From assembly GCA_009780545.1 (NCBI GenBank), contig WQZW01000009.1:1-13920 (forward strand): a DNA stretch of 13,920 bases, in the 5' to 3' direction. Position 1 is the first letter of the stretch. Every line of letters starts with the position of its first letter. This document shows positions 6,798 to 13,920 of this stretch, piece after piece. Position numbers and translations under genes: made by a program. The notes below the pieces were generated by a model. It saw only the letters and a list, made by a program, of their open reading frames with translations, had not been told where the DNA came from and did no database searches. This DNA comes from Treponema sp. (GTDB lineage Bacteria > Spirochaetota > Spirochaetia > Treponematales > Breznakiellaceae).

Positions 6798-7487
6798 ATG
6801 CCTTCGACGATTGTCGCACCTTCGATCCTGTCCGCCGATTTTTCCGACTTTGGCGGGGCGGTTACTACTATGGAAGATTCCGGTGCTGATTGGGTTCATC
6901 TGGACGTCATGGACGGGCAATTCGTGCCGCCGCTGACCTTCGGCCCCCAACTTGCCGGCGACCTGCGCAGGCGGAGCCGGAAGCTGCCCTTCGACATCCA
7001 CCTTATGGTACAAAACCCGGAAGCCATGGCAAGGGCCTTTGCCTCGACCTTGGCCGATTCCCCCCTCAAGGACGATGCCATCACCTTTCATCTGGAAGCC
7101 ACCGTGCATGCCCACCGGTTGATTCAGGAGATACGGGGCTTGGGAATGAAGGCCGGGATAAGCATCGTACCTTCGACCCCGTCGGCGATGCTCGACGAAC
7201 TGCTGCCCTTCGTCGATCTCGTCCTGGTGATGACGGTGAATCCGGGCTGGGGCGGGCAGAAGCCGATTCCCCAATGCCTGGACAAGGTACGGAACCTCGG
7301 CCTCAGGCGGCGGGAACGGGGACTGGCCTTCCTCATCTCGGTCGACGGGGGGATAAACGCCGGGAATTCGGGCGAGGCGAGGGAGGCCGGGGCCGACATA
7401 CTGGTTGCAGGATCGGCCTTCTTTGCCGCCCCGGACAAAAAAGCTTTCGTGCGGAACCTGCGGGGCGACCCGTCATCCCGCGTATGA
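6798..7487 (+). CDS. rpe: ribulose-phosphate 3-epimerase
   Basis: 229 aa. Interconverts D-ribulose 5-phosphate and D-xylulose 5-phosphate in the pentose phosphate pathway; a cytoplasmic TIM barrel. The family signature is complete: APSILSADF (residues 7-15), WVHLDVMDGQFVP (32-44) with metal ligands His34 and Asp36, FDIHLMV (65-71) with His68, MTVNPGWGGQ (145-154), and SVDGGI (181-186) with catalytic/metal-binding Asp183; phosphate-binding VAGSAFF follows at 203-209. The ATG at 6798 is chosen because it gives the family N terminus (MPSTIVAPSIL); the in-frame ATG at 6705 would lie upstream of the promoter. There is no ribosome binding site, consistent with a leaderless mRNA. The C-terminal tail (GDPSSRV) is short and not diagnostic. 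It diverges from the TPR-greA operon and shares its -35 box. Confidence 0.95.
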   Translation: MPSTIVAPSILSADFSDFGGAVTTMEDSGADWVHLDVMDGQFVPPLTFGPQLAGDLRRRSRKLPFDIHLMVQNPEAMARAFASTLADSPLKDDAITFHLEATVHAHRLIQEIRGLGMKAGISIVPSTPSAMLDELLPFVDLVLVMTVNPGWGGQKPIPQCLDKVRNLGLRRRERGLAFLISVDGGINAGNSGEAREAGADILVAGSAFFAAPDKKAFVRNLRGDPSSRV

Positions 7488-7572
7488 CGGACCGCCGCCG
7501 GGCGAAAACTTCCTTTCACCAACAAGGGCCGCAAACCGGCTTGCCAAAAAAGGCGATTTAGTGTAGATAGGA

Positions 7573-7581
7573 TGATACAAA
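7573..7581 (+). promoter_or_regulatory. possible extended -10 promoter for the small membrane protein
   Basis: TGATACAAA (7573-7581) fits an extended -10 (TGn-TACAAA). An alternative is TTGCCA (7541-7546), 17-bp spacer, TAGATA (7564-7569). Neither is strong. Predicted start near 7588 or 7576. Confidence 0.35.
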
Positions 7582-7584
7582 TTT

Positions 7585-7605
7585 TTCCGCCCGAACAAGG
7601 CGGAA
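7585..7605 (+). promoter_or_regulatory. hairpin just upstream of a ribosome binding site
   Basis: TTCCGCC (7585-7591) and GGCGGAA (7599-7605) form a 7-bp stem with a 7-nt loop. It lies 5 nt before GGAGGAA (7612-7618), the ribosome binding site of the gene at 7625. It may shield or stabilise the message; there is no U-tract, so it is not an rpe terminator. Confidence 0.35.
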
Positions 7606-7624
7606 GCTTACGGAGGAAAGCGAT

Positions 7625-7903
7625 ATGAGCGACCTGACCGTCCGGGGATCGGAATCGGGCATCGGCGCGGGAGTTCGGGAGCCGGATTCCGCGGAAAGTT
7701 TGGCAGCGACCAAACAGAAGAAGGCGGCGACGAAGAGGGCGGCGGGAAAGGCGTTGCTTGCCCTGCTCTGCCTGTTCCTGCTGTTCGTTTTCTCGTTTTT
7801 GGACGAGGGAACCCTTAGCTTGACGGCCATAGGCCACCTGCTGACCCATGTCAGCATCTGCGTCCTGGTCTGCGAGCTTATCCACTTCCACAATATGCAT
7901 TAG
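7625..7903 (+). CDS. small membrane protein of unknown function
   Basis: 92 aa with a very good ribosome binding site (GGAGGAA 7 nt before ATG 7625-7627), its own upstream hairpin and a downstream terminator, so it is likely a real single-gene unit. The N-terminal third (residues 1-40) is polar, with an acidic start and then a basic Lys/Arg/Ala stretch ([13 protein letters not shown]). Two hydrophobic segments follow: residues ~42-59 ([17 protein letters not shown]) and ~66-88 ([20 protein letters not shown]), separated by the short loop DEGTLS, which predicts a hairpin of two membrane helices with a cytoplasmic basic N terminus. The last residues IHFHNMH and the in-membrane HLLTH give a His-rich C-terminal part; metal binding is only a guess. 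No family was recognised. A holin-like or small accessory-subunit role cannot be tested from sequence alone. Confidence 0.75.
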   Translation: MSDLTVRGSESGIGAGVREPDSAESLAATKQKKAATKRAAGKALLALLCLFLLFVFSFLDEGTLSLTAIGHLLTHVSICVLVCELIHFHNMH

Positions 7904-7910
7904 GGAACCG

Positions 7911-7945
7911 CCGGTCAAACTTGGGTGCCGAGTTTGACCGGTTTC
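7911..7945 (+). terminator. hairpin after the small membrane protein gene
   Basis: CCGGTCAAACT (7911-7921) pairs perfectly with AGTTTGACCGG (7931-7941) around a 9-nt loop. It starts 8 nt after the stop codon and is followed by TTTCGG, a short U-run. Confidence 0.6.
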
Positions 7946-8056
7946 GGACCACATGGGGACAGGCGAATCCCCGAAATCGCCGCATGGGGAGGGCATGGCG
8001 GTTGGTTTTGGCCGGAAAAAGTAACACCTGCCCCCTTCCGAAGGACGGATCCCGAC

Positions 8057-8085
8057 TATTCATCATGCGGTTTTCGTGTTATACT
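8057..8085 (+). promoter_or_regulatory. extended -10 promoter of the PPIase gene; predicts a leaderless transcript
   Basis: TGTTATACT (8077-8085) is a near-consensus extended -10; the -35 candidate TATTCA (8057-8062) is weak, as usual for this promoter class. The expected start falls on the A of the ATG at 8092. No ribosome binding site precedes that ATG. Confidence 0.55.
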
Positions 8086-8091
8086 CGAAAA

Positions 8092-9191
8092 ATGAAAATC
8101 ATAATCAGACTTTTTCTTGGAATCGGACTTAGCATCCTGTTGATTCCTGCCGCCTGCGCAAGGACCGGCAATCAACAGACGGGTGGAGGGAGTCAGCAGG
8201 AGGCAGCATTGAGGGCAGCGAATGGGGCACTGGGCGACGGCGTGTTCGCCAGGATCGGCACAACACGGGGCGACGTGGTAATACGGCTTGAGTATGAAAA
8301 AACACCGCTTACGGTCGTCAACTTCGTGGCACTTGCCGAAGGTAAAATGGACGCGACGGAAGGCAAACCTTTCTATGACGGGCTGACCTTCCACCGGGTT
8401 ATCTCGGTGGTCAACGGCGACGGCCAGGACTTTATGATTCAGGGCGGGGATCCGCAGGGCAGCGGTTCCGGCGGTCCCGGCTACCGCTTCCCGGACGAGA
8501 TCGTGCCGGAACTCAGGCATGACGGGCCGGGCATCCTCTCGATGGCAAACGCCGGACCGGGAACCAACGGCAGCCAGTTCTTCATCACCCTTGTCGAAAC
8601 GCCCTGGCTGGACGGACGGCACACGGTATTCGGCAGGGTGATCGAGGGGCAGGATGTGGTCAACGCCACCCTTCAGGGCGACAAGATCAACTCGGTGGAG
8701 ATAATTCGGAACGGGGCGGCGGCCGGGCGGTTCCGGGCGGACCAGGCCACCTTCGATGCCCTGCTTGCGGAGATCAACGCCAAAGCCGCGGAAAACGCGA
8801 AGGCGCAGCGCGATTCCGACCTTGCCAAGGCAAGGGAAAAGTTGCCGACGGCAAGTGAAACCGCCTCGGGGATACTGTACGTTATCGACCGGCAGGGGAA
8901 CGGCAACAAACCGGCTTCCGGCCAAACCGTGCAGATGAACTATGTCGGCTCGTTCCTTTCGGGCGAAGTGTTCGACAATTCCGCCTTCCACGGCCAGCCC
9001 CTGGAGTTCGAGGCCGGAATCGGCAGGGTGATCCGGGGCTGGGACGAGATCGTCCTTGACATGCGGACGGGCGAGAAGCGGACGGCGGTGATTCCGCCGG
9101 AACTGGCCTACGGGGAACAGGGAGCGGGCAACGGCCTGATCCCGCCGAACAGTTTTCTGGTATTTGAGATGGAGCTTGTCGGCGTAAAATA

Positions 9192-9192
<1 letters not shown>
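8092..9192 (+). CDS. cyclophilin-FKBP fusion peptidyl-prolyl isomerase, lipoprotein
   Basis: 366 aa with two unrelated isomerase folds in one chain. Residues 1-22 are a signal peptide ending Pro-Ala-Ala-Cys22, a relaxed spirochaete-type lipobox (Pro at -3 is atypical), so the protein is probably membrane-anchored outside the cytoplasm. Residues ~52-205 are a cyclophilin: FHRV with catalytic Arg102, FMIQGGD (114-120), NGSQFFI (159-165), [12 protein letters not shown] (172-183) with Trp172 and His177. Residues ~206-255 are a charged helical linker. Residues ~262-366 are an FKBP with its pocket residues intact: Tyr284, Phe294-Asp295, Val313-Ile314, Trp317, Tyr340, Phe358. Both sites therefore look active, presumably helping fold exported proteins. 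Dual-family immunophilins are rare; I recall reports including a treponeme. ATG 8092 is chosen for the signal peptide. An in-frame ATG at 8065 adds nine residues but lies upstream of the predicted promoter start. gdhA follows after 39 nt. Confidence 0.93.
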
Positions 9193-10566
<1,374 letters not shown>

Positions 10567-10569
10567 CCC

Positions 10570-10605
10570 GAAAGGCCGGTAACCGGGTTCGGTTGCCGGC
10601 CTTTC
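10570..10605 (+). terminator. 15-bp hairpin after gdhA
   Basis: GAAAGGCCGGTAACC (10570-10584) pairs with GGTTGCCGGCCTTTC (10591-10605) with one G-T pair and a 6-nt loop, beginning 3 nt after the gdhA stop. There is no U-tract; it may protect the 3' end or pause polymerase ahead of the true terminator at 10621. Confidence 0.55.
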
Positions 10606-10615
10606 AGCTTAGCGG

Positions 10616-10671
10616 ACGAGAAAAAGCCCGGCATCGCCTCCCTCGAGAGGCGATGCTGGGCTTATTTTTTC
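10616..10671. terminator. bidirectional Rho-independent terminator for gdhA and the 128-aa lipoprotein
   Basis: Arms 10624-10640 and 10647-10663 form a 17-bp stem with one G-T pair and a CCTCGA loop. The stem is flanked by AAAAA on the left and ATTTTTT on the right, so each strand reads as a strong stem plus U-tract. It lies between two convergent genes. Confidence 0.9.
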
Positions 10672-10689
10672 GGCGGTTACCGTCGGCAA

Positions 10690-11076
10690 CTATTCCCTTT
10701 CAAAGCGGATTTCGAAATGGCCGTGGTCGTGGGAGTCGGATAGCAGCAGTACCTGCCCGTCCTCCACTACGGAAAAGGCAAAGCCGGTGATTGCCTCGCC
10801 ATGCAGGATCATGGTCAACAAGGAGTTGATCGGCGAACCGGAGGCATCCCCGGTAAACTCGAACCCCAATACGCCGTCCTTGTCCGTCCACTTGAAGGGA
10901 AACTCCTCCTCGCCGTAAGTTTCCCGGCCGGTACCGTCGGAGCGGAACTCCAGTCCCACGAGGTCGGTTCGCCATTTGCCCACCAAGGGCGAGGCCGGTT
11001 CCGGTTTGCCGCAGGCAAAGACGGCGAGCATCGTAAAGGGCAACAACCACAGGAACGGCAGTACGGTTCGTTTCAT
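10690..11076 (-). CDS. small lipoprotein of unknown function
   Basis: 128 aa from ATG 11074-11076, which has AAGGAGA 4 nt upstream and yields a good signal peptide; a longer in-frame ATG (11157) lies on the predicted -35 box and is rejected. Residues 1-22 are Lys-Arg, then a Leu/Phe/Trp-rich core, ending Val-Phe-Ala-Cys22, a relaxed spirochaete lipobox. The mature protein begins GKPEPASPLVGKWRTD, then a pattern of short beta strands (LEFRSDGTGRETYG, FPFKWTDKDGVLGFEFTGD) like lipocalin-like 'G-x-W ... F-x-x-D-G' domains found in many small bacterial lipoproteins. The C terminus (DSHDHGHFEIRFERE) is His/Asp-rich and could bind metal, a guess only. It is convergent with gdhA across the shared terminator. 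Function unknown. Confidence 0.85.
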   Translation of the reverse strand: MKRTVLPFLWLLPFTMLAVFACGKPEPASPLVGKWRTDLVGLEFRSDGTGRETYGEEEFPFKWTDKDGVLGFEFTGDASGSPINSLLTMILHGEAITGFAFSVVEDGQVLLLSDSHDHGHFEIRFERE

Positions 11077-11127
11077 CGTATCTCCTTGGCAACGATTCCG
11101 GGCCGGAAAACGGTCGGGTTCTCGGTT

Positions 11128-11157
11128 ATCCTGCCCCGAAAAAGCCCTCCATGTCAA
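11128..11157 (-). promoter_or_regulatory. promoter of the small lipoprotein gene
   Basis: On the minus strand: perfect -35 TTGACA (11152-11157), 18-bp spacer, weak -10 CAGGAT (11128-11133). Predicted start near 11121, leaving a leader of about 45 nt. Confidence 0.5.
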
Positions 11158-11165
11158 CCCGGGTT

Positions 11166-11208
11166 GTGGAAAAGAACGGCCCTTCCACCCGTGCGGAAAG
11201 GGCCGTTT
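11166..11208 (-). terminator. Rho-independent terminator of the large lipoprotein gene
   Basis: AACGGCCCTTCC (11175-11186) pairs with GGAAAGGGCCGTT (11195-11207) with one bulged A and an 8-nt loop. On the minus strand the stem is followed by CTTTTCC. It lies ~70 nt past the stop and just before the promoter of the small lipoprotein. Confidence 0.75.
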
Positions 11209-11233
11209 GGGGGGCGATCAACCCCGAAGGCCG

Positions 11234-11269
11234 ACCGAACCTTGGCAGGTTGAGCTACCAAGGTTCGGT
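11234..11269. repeat. perfect 12-bp inverted repeat 4 nt after the large lipoprotein stop
   Basis: ACCGAACCTTGG (11234-11245) and CCAAGGTTCGGT (11258-11269) with a 12-nt loop. There is no U-tract on either side and a separate terminator exists at 11166-11208. It could be an mRNA 3'-end stabiliser or a DNA cruciform of the kind found just after variable repeats of diversity-generating retroelements, although those have ~4-nt loops. Confidence 0.6.
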
Positions 11270-11273
11270 TGGA

Positions 11274-11840
11274 TCAGTAAACCCGAACGGGGCGTACATG
11301 GAACGTGTTAGTTTTGTACCTATCCCCACCCAGGTTGGAATTTTCCAAGTTTACCGTATAGCCACTAGAAGCATTGTACTGGAAGGAACTCCAGTACAAG
11401 TTGGAGGTAAACTCGACACCGCTAGCAGCAAGTGCCTTGAGATCGGAATACGCAGGGAGAAACCAGCCTAACCCCATATGCTCAAAACCTTCCGCGGTAT
11501 AGTTCTTAGCAACTACGGCAGCACTCTTTTGCAGCTTGTCCATATGCCCAGAACTCTCGAAAGCCTTGAGAATAAGTTCCGTATTATAATGACCGCGGAT
11601 ACGGTTTATCTGGCGCAGTGTACCATCATTATTCAATACTACGTCCGGATCATTCCCGTCCGTAGTACCTTTCACCGTACCTGCAACATCTACAAAGGAT
11701 CCGCCCAAGTTTTCCTGCCAAGGATACTCTCCTACAGATTTCGCAGCCGCTTCGATGTAATGGAAGGTCTCGGAAGTCCCATCCGTCATCATAACCTCGA
11801 AACCATCAGGCTCATACCAGATAACCGTTCCTCCTCCCGG
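11274..11840 (-). other. low-GC segment encoding the lectin-like C-terminal domain
   Basis: My count for 11281-11820 is 263 G+C of 540 (about 49%), against 65% at 11821-11880 and 68-70% at 12481-12600 in the same gene. The break coincides with the domain boundary (around residue 692, GPGGG). Within it, AT-ending codons such as AAT, ACT, TCT, AGT and TTG become common. This suggests the domain was exchanged by recombination. Confidence 0.7.
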
Positions 11841-13920
11841 TCCTACCTCCCCAAGTCCGGGGGCACCTTTCCAGTGGGCGTACAGGTCGGTGTCCCGGTC
11901 AAAGACTTCGGTATCCAGGTTGACGTAGCTTGCCTCATCGCCCGGTTCCGGGAGTTCGAGAGTCCAGCCGTAGAACACCAGGCTTTTGTCCTCGTTCTGC
12001 GGGTTGCGGGGCTTATCGGCCAGCGTTTCGCCTTTGTCCACCAGCTTTATCAGTATGGTGTCCTTGCTGTCCCCCAGATGGAAGTAGAGGGTAAGAGCCT
12101 CGGCCCAGTGCGCAAAAAGCGTGGTATCTTCGGTAAAAATCTGCGTGCCGGGATCGGTTATTTTCGTACCCCCGCCATTGGCTTCCGTGTACCAGCCCTT
12201 GAAGTTGGAGCCGGCCCATGTCGGGTCGGCGGGGACATTCCCGCCCAGCGTTTCGCCCGGCTCGACATACCTGACATCGTCCTTCCCGCCATTTTCAGGC
12301 TTGAAGGTAACGGCATAAAGTTCCGTCCAGCTCGCCGTCACGGTAACGTCGCTTGCGGGCATGGTGAAGATAGTCGTGGCGGCCTTCGGATCGGCAAAGA
12401 CCACGCCGGGAGTCGAGGTCCAGCCGTCAAAGCGGAATTTGTCCTCCGCTCCGGCAAAGATTTTTACCTCGGTGCTCTCCGGCGCGCGTGAGGGCGTTGC
12501 GGAATGGCCCGTCCTGCCGTCCTCGATCCTGATGTCGTAGCCCGATGCCACCGGCCCCACCGGCCCGCCTGTTACCTGCCCGATATAGCCGTTGCGTTCC
12601 ACTTCCACCCGTATGTATTTGCCGGCATCGTCGGCCGTAAGCAGGTAGGTTTTCCCGGTCGCGCCCGCAATGTCGGCATAGTCGCCGCCCTTGGAATCGC
12701 CCCTTTGCCACCGGTAAGCGAGGTTGGCAAGGTCGGCCGGCGTGCTGTTTGCGGTGAGCGTTTCCCCCTCCCAAACATCCCCGTCAATCGTTATCTCGGC
12801 GACAAACAGCGGCAGTACCGCCCGGCCAAACCCGATCTTCACCGGGTAGGAACCCACCGTTGCCGTCACGAATTCGCCTGAAGCGTCCCACTCGAACCCG
12901 GCGATACCGGTCGCGTTGGGCATGGTGAAGGCTTCGATCTTCCCTTCCACCTGAGTTTGATCATCACCGATGAACCCGTCGTTCTCGCCTGCAATGCCCA
13001 GAAGGGCCGCATCGATAAGCTCTTTAAGAGCGGCCTTGTCCCCGGCCCTTCCCAGCGTGTTGAACCAACCGTTGATCTCGGCAAATTTATCTTTGGAAGT
13101 ATTCTCGTCGATGCCTTCGACATCCTTCAAAAAGCCGAAGTGCACGGCCTCAATGCCGTGCCCTGCGAAGTTCCATTCGGAACCGTTCCAGGCGGACAAA
13201 ATGATGTCGATCAGCTCCGTGGGGAAAGTAAAGTCGGCGAAGGTTTCCGTCAGCCTGCTTGTCAGTCCTCCGTAGATATGGAGGTTCATCCCTATGTTCG
13301 CGCGTTCGGTTTTCTTTCCGCCCTTCAGCTCGAAGTTCACCCAGTATATTCCCGCATCCAGATCAAGCTCGGTTTCGGTTGCCGGGTTGTCGCCTTTCAG
13401 TTGCAGCGAGGCGATCTCCGTACCGTTCTCGGGTTTGACCGTCATAACGGCCTCGGCGACCACGGACGAAAATTCCAGCCCGTCCCAAACGAAGGTCCCC
13501 CGCCCCTGATCGTGAAAGGGCCGGAGGCTGAGGGCCAAGGTGGACATATTCCCTTCGCTTACGGTGAACGTCTCGCTCGCCGTGCCAAACTCGGCCTCCG
13601 AACCGCCCGACCTGACGAAACCGGTAACGTCCAGCTCCCACTTCCCGATCTTAAGCTCAAGTTTGAGGGAGGCTTTTCCGTCCCAGTCCCGGGAAAAATC
13701 CCTCGAGGGATCGTCCGGGTACGCAAACGCAAGTTTGTACGTTACCTCCGTCCCTTCCGGCCATACCGGCATGATGGTACGGGAATGTCCGCCGCCCATG
13801 GTGAGCAGGAGGGTTCCGGTTCCGGCTTCCCTGCCTTCGTAGTCGCCTTGGGCCGGATTCGGGCATCCTGTCAGAACCGAGAACGCCAGTATCGCGAATG
13901 CCGCGACACGCACGCAGGTC
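11274..13920 (-). CDS. large multidomain surface lipoprotein with C-type-lectin-like C terminus; start at or beyond window edge
   Basis: At least 879 aa. Residues are numbered from GTG 13911-13913, but the frame stays open to the edge and no ribosome binding site is visible, so the true start may lie outside. A hydrophobic signal ends Leu-Thr-Gly-Cys17, a good lipobox, then Pro-Asn-Pro. Residues ~32-230 form beta-rich domains of the kind seen in treponemal lipoproteins (GTLLLTMGGGHSRTIMPVWP). Residues ~366-450 are an Ig-like unit (YRWQRG...GATGKTYLLTADDAGKYIRV). Residues ~458-529 are a divergent bacterial repeat ending TMPASDVTVTASW. Residues 533-603 and ~606-681 are InlB B-type repeats (FKGWYTEANGGGT, LFAHW). 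Residues ~685-879 look like a DUF1566/Lcl-type C-type-lectin fold: GPGGGTVIWYEPDGF, GWFLPAYSDLKAL, LYWSSFQYN, ending HVRPVRVY. Role: probably adhesion or binding outside the cell, inferred. Codon use changes at the last domain. Confidence 0.88.
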   Translation of the reverse strand, partial: TCVRVAAFAILAFSVLTGCPNPAQGDYEGREAGTGTLLLTMGGGHSRTIMPVWPEGTEVTYKLAFAYPDDPSRDFSRDWDGKASLKLELKIGKWELDVTGFVRSGGSEAEFGTASETFTVSEGNMSTLALSLRPFHDQGRGTFVWDGLEFSSVVAEAVMTVKPENGTEIASLQLKGDNPATETELDLDAGIYWVNFELKGGKKTERANIGMNLHIYGGLTSRLTETFADFTFPTELIDIILSAWNGSEWNFAGHGIEAVHFGFLKDVEGIDENTSKDKFAEINGWFNTLGRAGDKAALKELIDAALLGIAGENDGFIGDDQTQVEGKIEAFTMPNATGIAGFEWDASGEFVTATVGSYPVKIGFGRAVLPLFVAEITIDGDVWEGETLTANSTPADLANLAYRWQRGDSKGGDYADIAGATGKTYLLTADDAGKYIRVEVERNGYIGQVTGGPVGPVASGYDIRIEDGRTGHSATPSRAPESTEVKIFAGAEDKFRFDGWTSTPGVVFADPKAATTIFTMPASDVTVTASWTELYAVTFKPENGGKDDVRYVEPGETLGGNVPADPTWAGSNFKGWYTEANGGGTKITDPGTQIFTEDTTLFAHWAEALTLYFHLGDSKDTILIKLVDKGETLADKPRNPQNEDKSLVFYGWTLELPEPGDEASYVNLDTEVFDRDTDLYAHWKGAPGLGEVGPGGGTVIWYEPDGFEVMMTDGTSETFHYIEAAAKSVGEYPWQENLGGSFVDVAGTVKGTTDGNDPDVVLNNDGTLRQINRIRGHYNTELILKAFESSGHMDKLQKSAAVVAKNYTAEGFEHMGLGWFLPAYSDLKALAASGVEFTSNLYWSSFQYNASSGYTVNLENSNLGGDRYKTNTFHVRPVRVY

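Noticed and set aside
11158..11273. Possible tRNA because of a GGTTCGG-like string
   Set aside because: No cloverleaf, anticodon arm or acceptor stem; the string belongs to the 12-bp inverted repeat.
10576..11273. Reverse transcriptase or accessory gene of a diversity-generating retroelement next to the lectin-like gene
   Set aside because: The stretch downstream of the candidate target contains only a small lipoprotein gene, terminators and gdhA; no reverse transcriptase motif was found on either strand in the window.
11478..12491. Plus-strand open frame of 337 codons opposite the large lipoprotein
   Set aside because: The minus strand has clear InlB-like and lectin-like domains; the plus-strand translation has no motif or ribosome binding site.

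Overview
The window looks like a chromosomal segment from a spirochaete of the Treponema group. The evidence is a giant GreA with an ~840-residue N-terminal helical-repeat extension, preceded by a small TPR gene; a cyclophilin-FKBP fusion lipoprotein; and three lipoprotein genes with relaxed spirochaete lipoboxes, two of them starting the mature protein with Cys-Pro-Asn. The group is inferred from gene content. The genus is not proven, and GC is high for a treponeme (about 60-67% where I counted in housekeeping genes).

Layout. Positions 1-304 (-) hold the 5' part of an AT-rich lipoprotein gene that leaves the window. Positions 305-670 are a gene-free leader/intergenic stretch with a good promoter and several small palindromes. 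Positions 671-6610 (-) form a housekeeping block, transcribed in the order TPR protein, greA, then (after a terminator, a palindrome array and a new promoter) rplM, rpsI, recX. Around 6741-6790 two back-to-back promoters share one -35 box and fire the TPR-greA operon leftward and rpe rightward. Positions 6798-10566 (+) hold rpe, a small membrane protein, the cyclophilin-FKBP lipoprotein and NADP-type gdhA. A bidirectional terminator (10621-10670) separates gdhA from two lipoprotein genes on the minus strand: a 128-aa one, and a large one (>=879 aa) that runs off the right edge.

The housekeeping part is ordinary in content: translation (L13, S9), transcript rescue (GreA), recombination control (RecX), pentose phosphate pathway (Rpe), ammonium assimilation (GdhA) and extracytoplasmic folding (PPIase). 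The accessory part is surface lipoproteins. The large one is a chain of Ig-like and InlB-B-type repeats ending in a C-type-lectin-like (DUF1566/Lcl-type) domain. That terminal domain is encoded by DNA of clearly lower GC than the rest of the gene and is followed 4 nt after the stop by a perfect 12-bp inverted repeat.

The least explained features are: a cluster of six perfect palindromes, each with a 3-nt loop, between greA and rplM; the modular composition break in the large lipoprotein, with a possible but unproven link to a diversity-generating retroelement elsewhere in the genome; the shared -35 promoter pair; and two genes (rpe and the PPIase) whose promoters predict leaderless mRNAs. No reverse transcriptase, transposase, CRISPR array, tRNA or rRNA was found.
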